NCBI GenBank assembly: GCA_047617985.1
Contig: JBLGBS010000021.1
Span: forward strand, 1 to 13,943
DNA: 13,943 nucleotides
Direction: 5' to 3'
Source: SW-4-43-9 sp047617985
GTDB lineage: Archaea > Nanohalarchaeota > Nanosalinia > Nanosalinales > Nanosalinaceae
Part shown: piece by piece, positions 13,400 to 13,943 of the stretch
How positions within the stretch are numbered: the first letter of the stretch is position 1
How the letters are laid out: every line of letters begins with the position of its first letter
Program-made: the position numbers and the translations under genes
The notes under the pieces: generated by a model
Seen by the model: only the letters and a program-made list of their open reading frames with translations
Database searches by the model: none
What the model was told of the DNA's origin: nothing

Positions 13400-13943
13400 A
13401 TGTACAAAAGACTGACAATCCAGGATCAGGTAAGAGTTCCTCCACAGCACCTCGGAGAAGACGTAGAGGAAAGCGTTAAAGCAGGGCTTGCAGAGGAAGC
13501 TGAAGGAACCATCGACTCGGAAATCGGAGTAGTAATCGGAGTTGAAGACGTCGATTCAATCGAAGGCGGAGAAATCCAACCGGAAGACGCAGGAGTTTTC
13601 TACGACGTAGAATACAACGCAATCGTATACCAGCCGGAACTTCACGAAATCACATTCGGAGAAGTAGTAGATATAACAGAGTTCGGAGCATTCATCCGAA
13701 TCGGGCCTTTCGACGGTCTATGCCACGTATCACAGATAATGGACGAGTATGTCAACCTGGACGAAGAACAGTCAATGCTTGTATCTGAGGAAGAACAGTT
13801 CACACTTGAAGTAGGAGACACAGTTACATCAAGAATAATCGCAGTCAGTCTCGACAAACAGGATACAAACAAGATCAACCTCACAATGAGACAGCCTGGA
13901 CTTGGAAAAGACGAATGGATCGAGCTTTACGAAGAAGAACAGG
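13400..13943 (+). CDS. rpo7: RNA polymerase subunit Rpo7 (RpoE'), C-terminus cut by window edge
   Basis: The frame opens with MYKRLTIQDQVRVPP and runs past the right edge after 181 residues, close to the usual length of about 185-190, so only a few residues are missing. Residues 1-80 are the N-terminal RNP-like domain (QDQVRVPPQHLGED, FYDVEYNAIVYQP). From about 81 comes an S1 RNA-binding domain (GEVVDITEFGAFIRIGPFDGLCHVSQI) and then LTMRQPGLGKDEWI, the archaeal Rpo7 signature. With Rpo4 it forms the polymerase stalk that binds emerging RNA and aids initiation. The protein is strongly acidic. It follows the PIN gene by 58 bases, as in the common archaeal gene order. Confidence 0.97.
   Translation, partial: MYKRLTIQDQVRVPPQHLGEDVEESVKAGLAEEAEGTIDSEIGVVIGVEDVDSIEGGEIQPEDAGVFYDVEYNAIVYQPELHEITFGEVVDITEFGAFIRIGPFDGLCHVSQIMDEYVNLDEEQSMLVSEEEQFTLEVGDTVTSRIIAVSLDKQDTNKINLTMRQPGLGKDEWIELYEEEQ

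Noticed and set aside
1..13943. CRISPR array, tRNA, rRNA, insertion sequence or integrase
   Set aside because: No regularly spaced repeats, tRNA-like folds, rRNA stretches or transposase/integrase motifs were seen on either strand by eye.

Overview
The window looks like a piece of a small, salt-adapted archaeal genome. The archaeal markers are ribosomal protein S6e, the gamma subunit of initiation factor 2, an Fcf1-like PIN protein and RNA polymerase subunit Rpo7. The proteins are rich in Glu and Asp and poor in Cys, arginine is mostly AGA/AGG, genes are tightly packed, and several starts have no leader with a TATA-like box about 27-29 nt upstream. A nanohaloarchaeon or related DPANN lineage fits best, but this is inferred from style, not from a marker tree.

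Left part (1-5800), minus strand. From right to left this holds a TrkH/TrkA potassium-uptake operon; a two-gene unit of a coiled-coil Tat-signal protein and a seven-bladed beta-propeller; a 101-residue protein of unknown function; a photolyase; and the start of a secreted protein whose reading frame has no normal start codon. Most transcription units here begin with a TATA-like box at leaderless spacing.

Middle and right (5928-13943), mostly plus strand. Housekeeping genes (rps6e and aIF2 gamma at 5928-7493; PIN protein and rpo7 at 12958-13943) flank a 5.4-kb accessory block at 7552-12947. In it, a membrane protein with an MscS-type channel core carries a C-terminal papain-like C39-type domain whose catalytic Cys is replaced. 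It overlaps two ATP-grasp ligase genes, one degenerate and one intact. A third, intact ATP-grasp gene runs convergently. Divergent from that is a zinc metallopeptidase resembling DUF1704/MATCAP carboxypeptidases.

How the block may work: the ATP-grasp enzymes could join amino acids to a peptide, protein or small osmolyte, the dead C39-like domain could bind the peptide at the membrane, and the metallopeptidase could remove what was added. This write/bind/erase reading is inference. It is the best candidate for an undescribed system here. An alternative is that the block makes and releases a dipeptide osmolyte, which would suit the nearby Trk system.

No tRNA, rRNA, CRISPR array, insertion sequence or attachment site was recognised. 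No gene-free stretch exceeds 300 bases.
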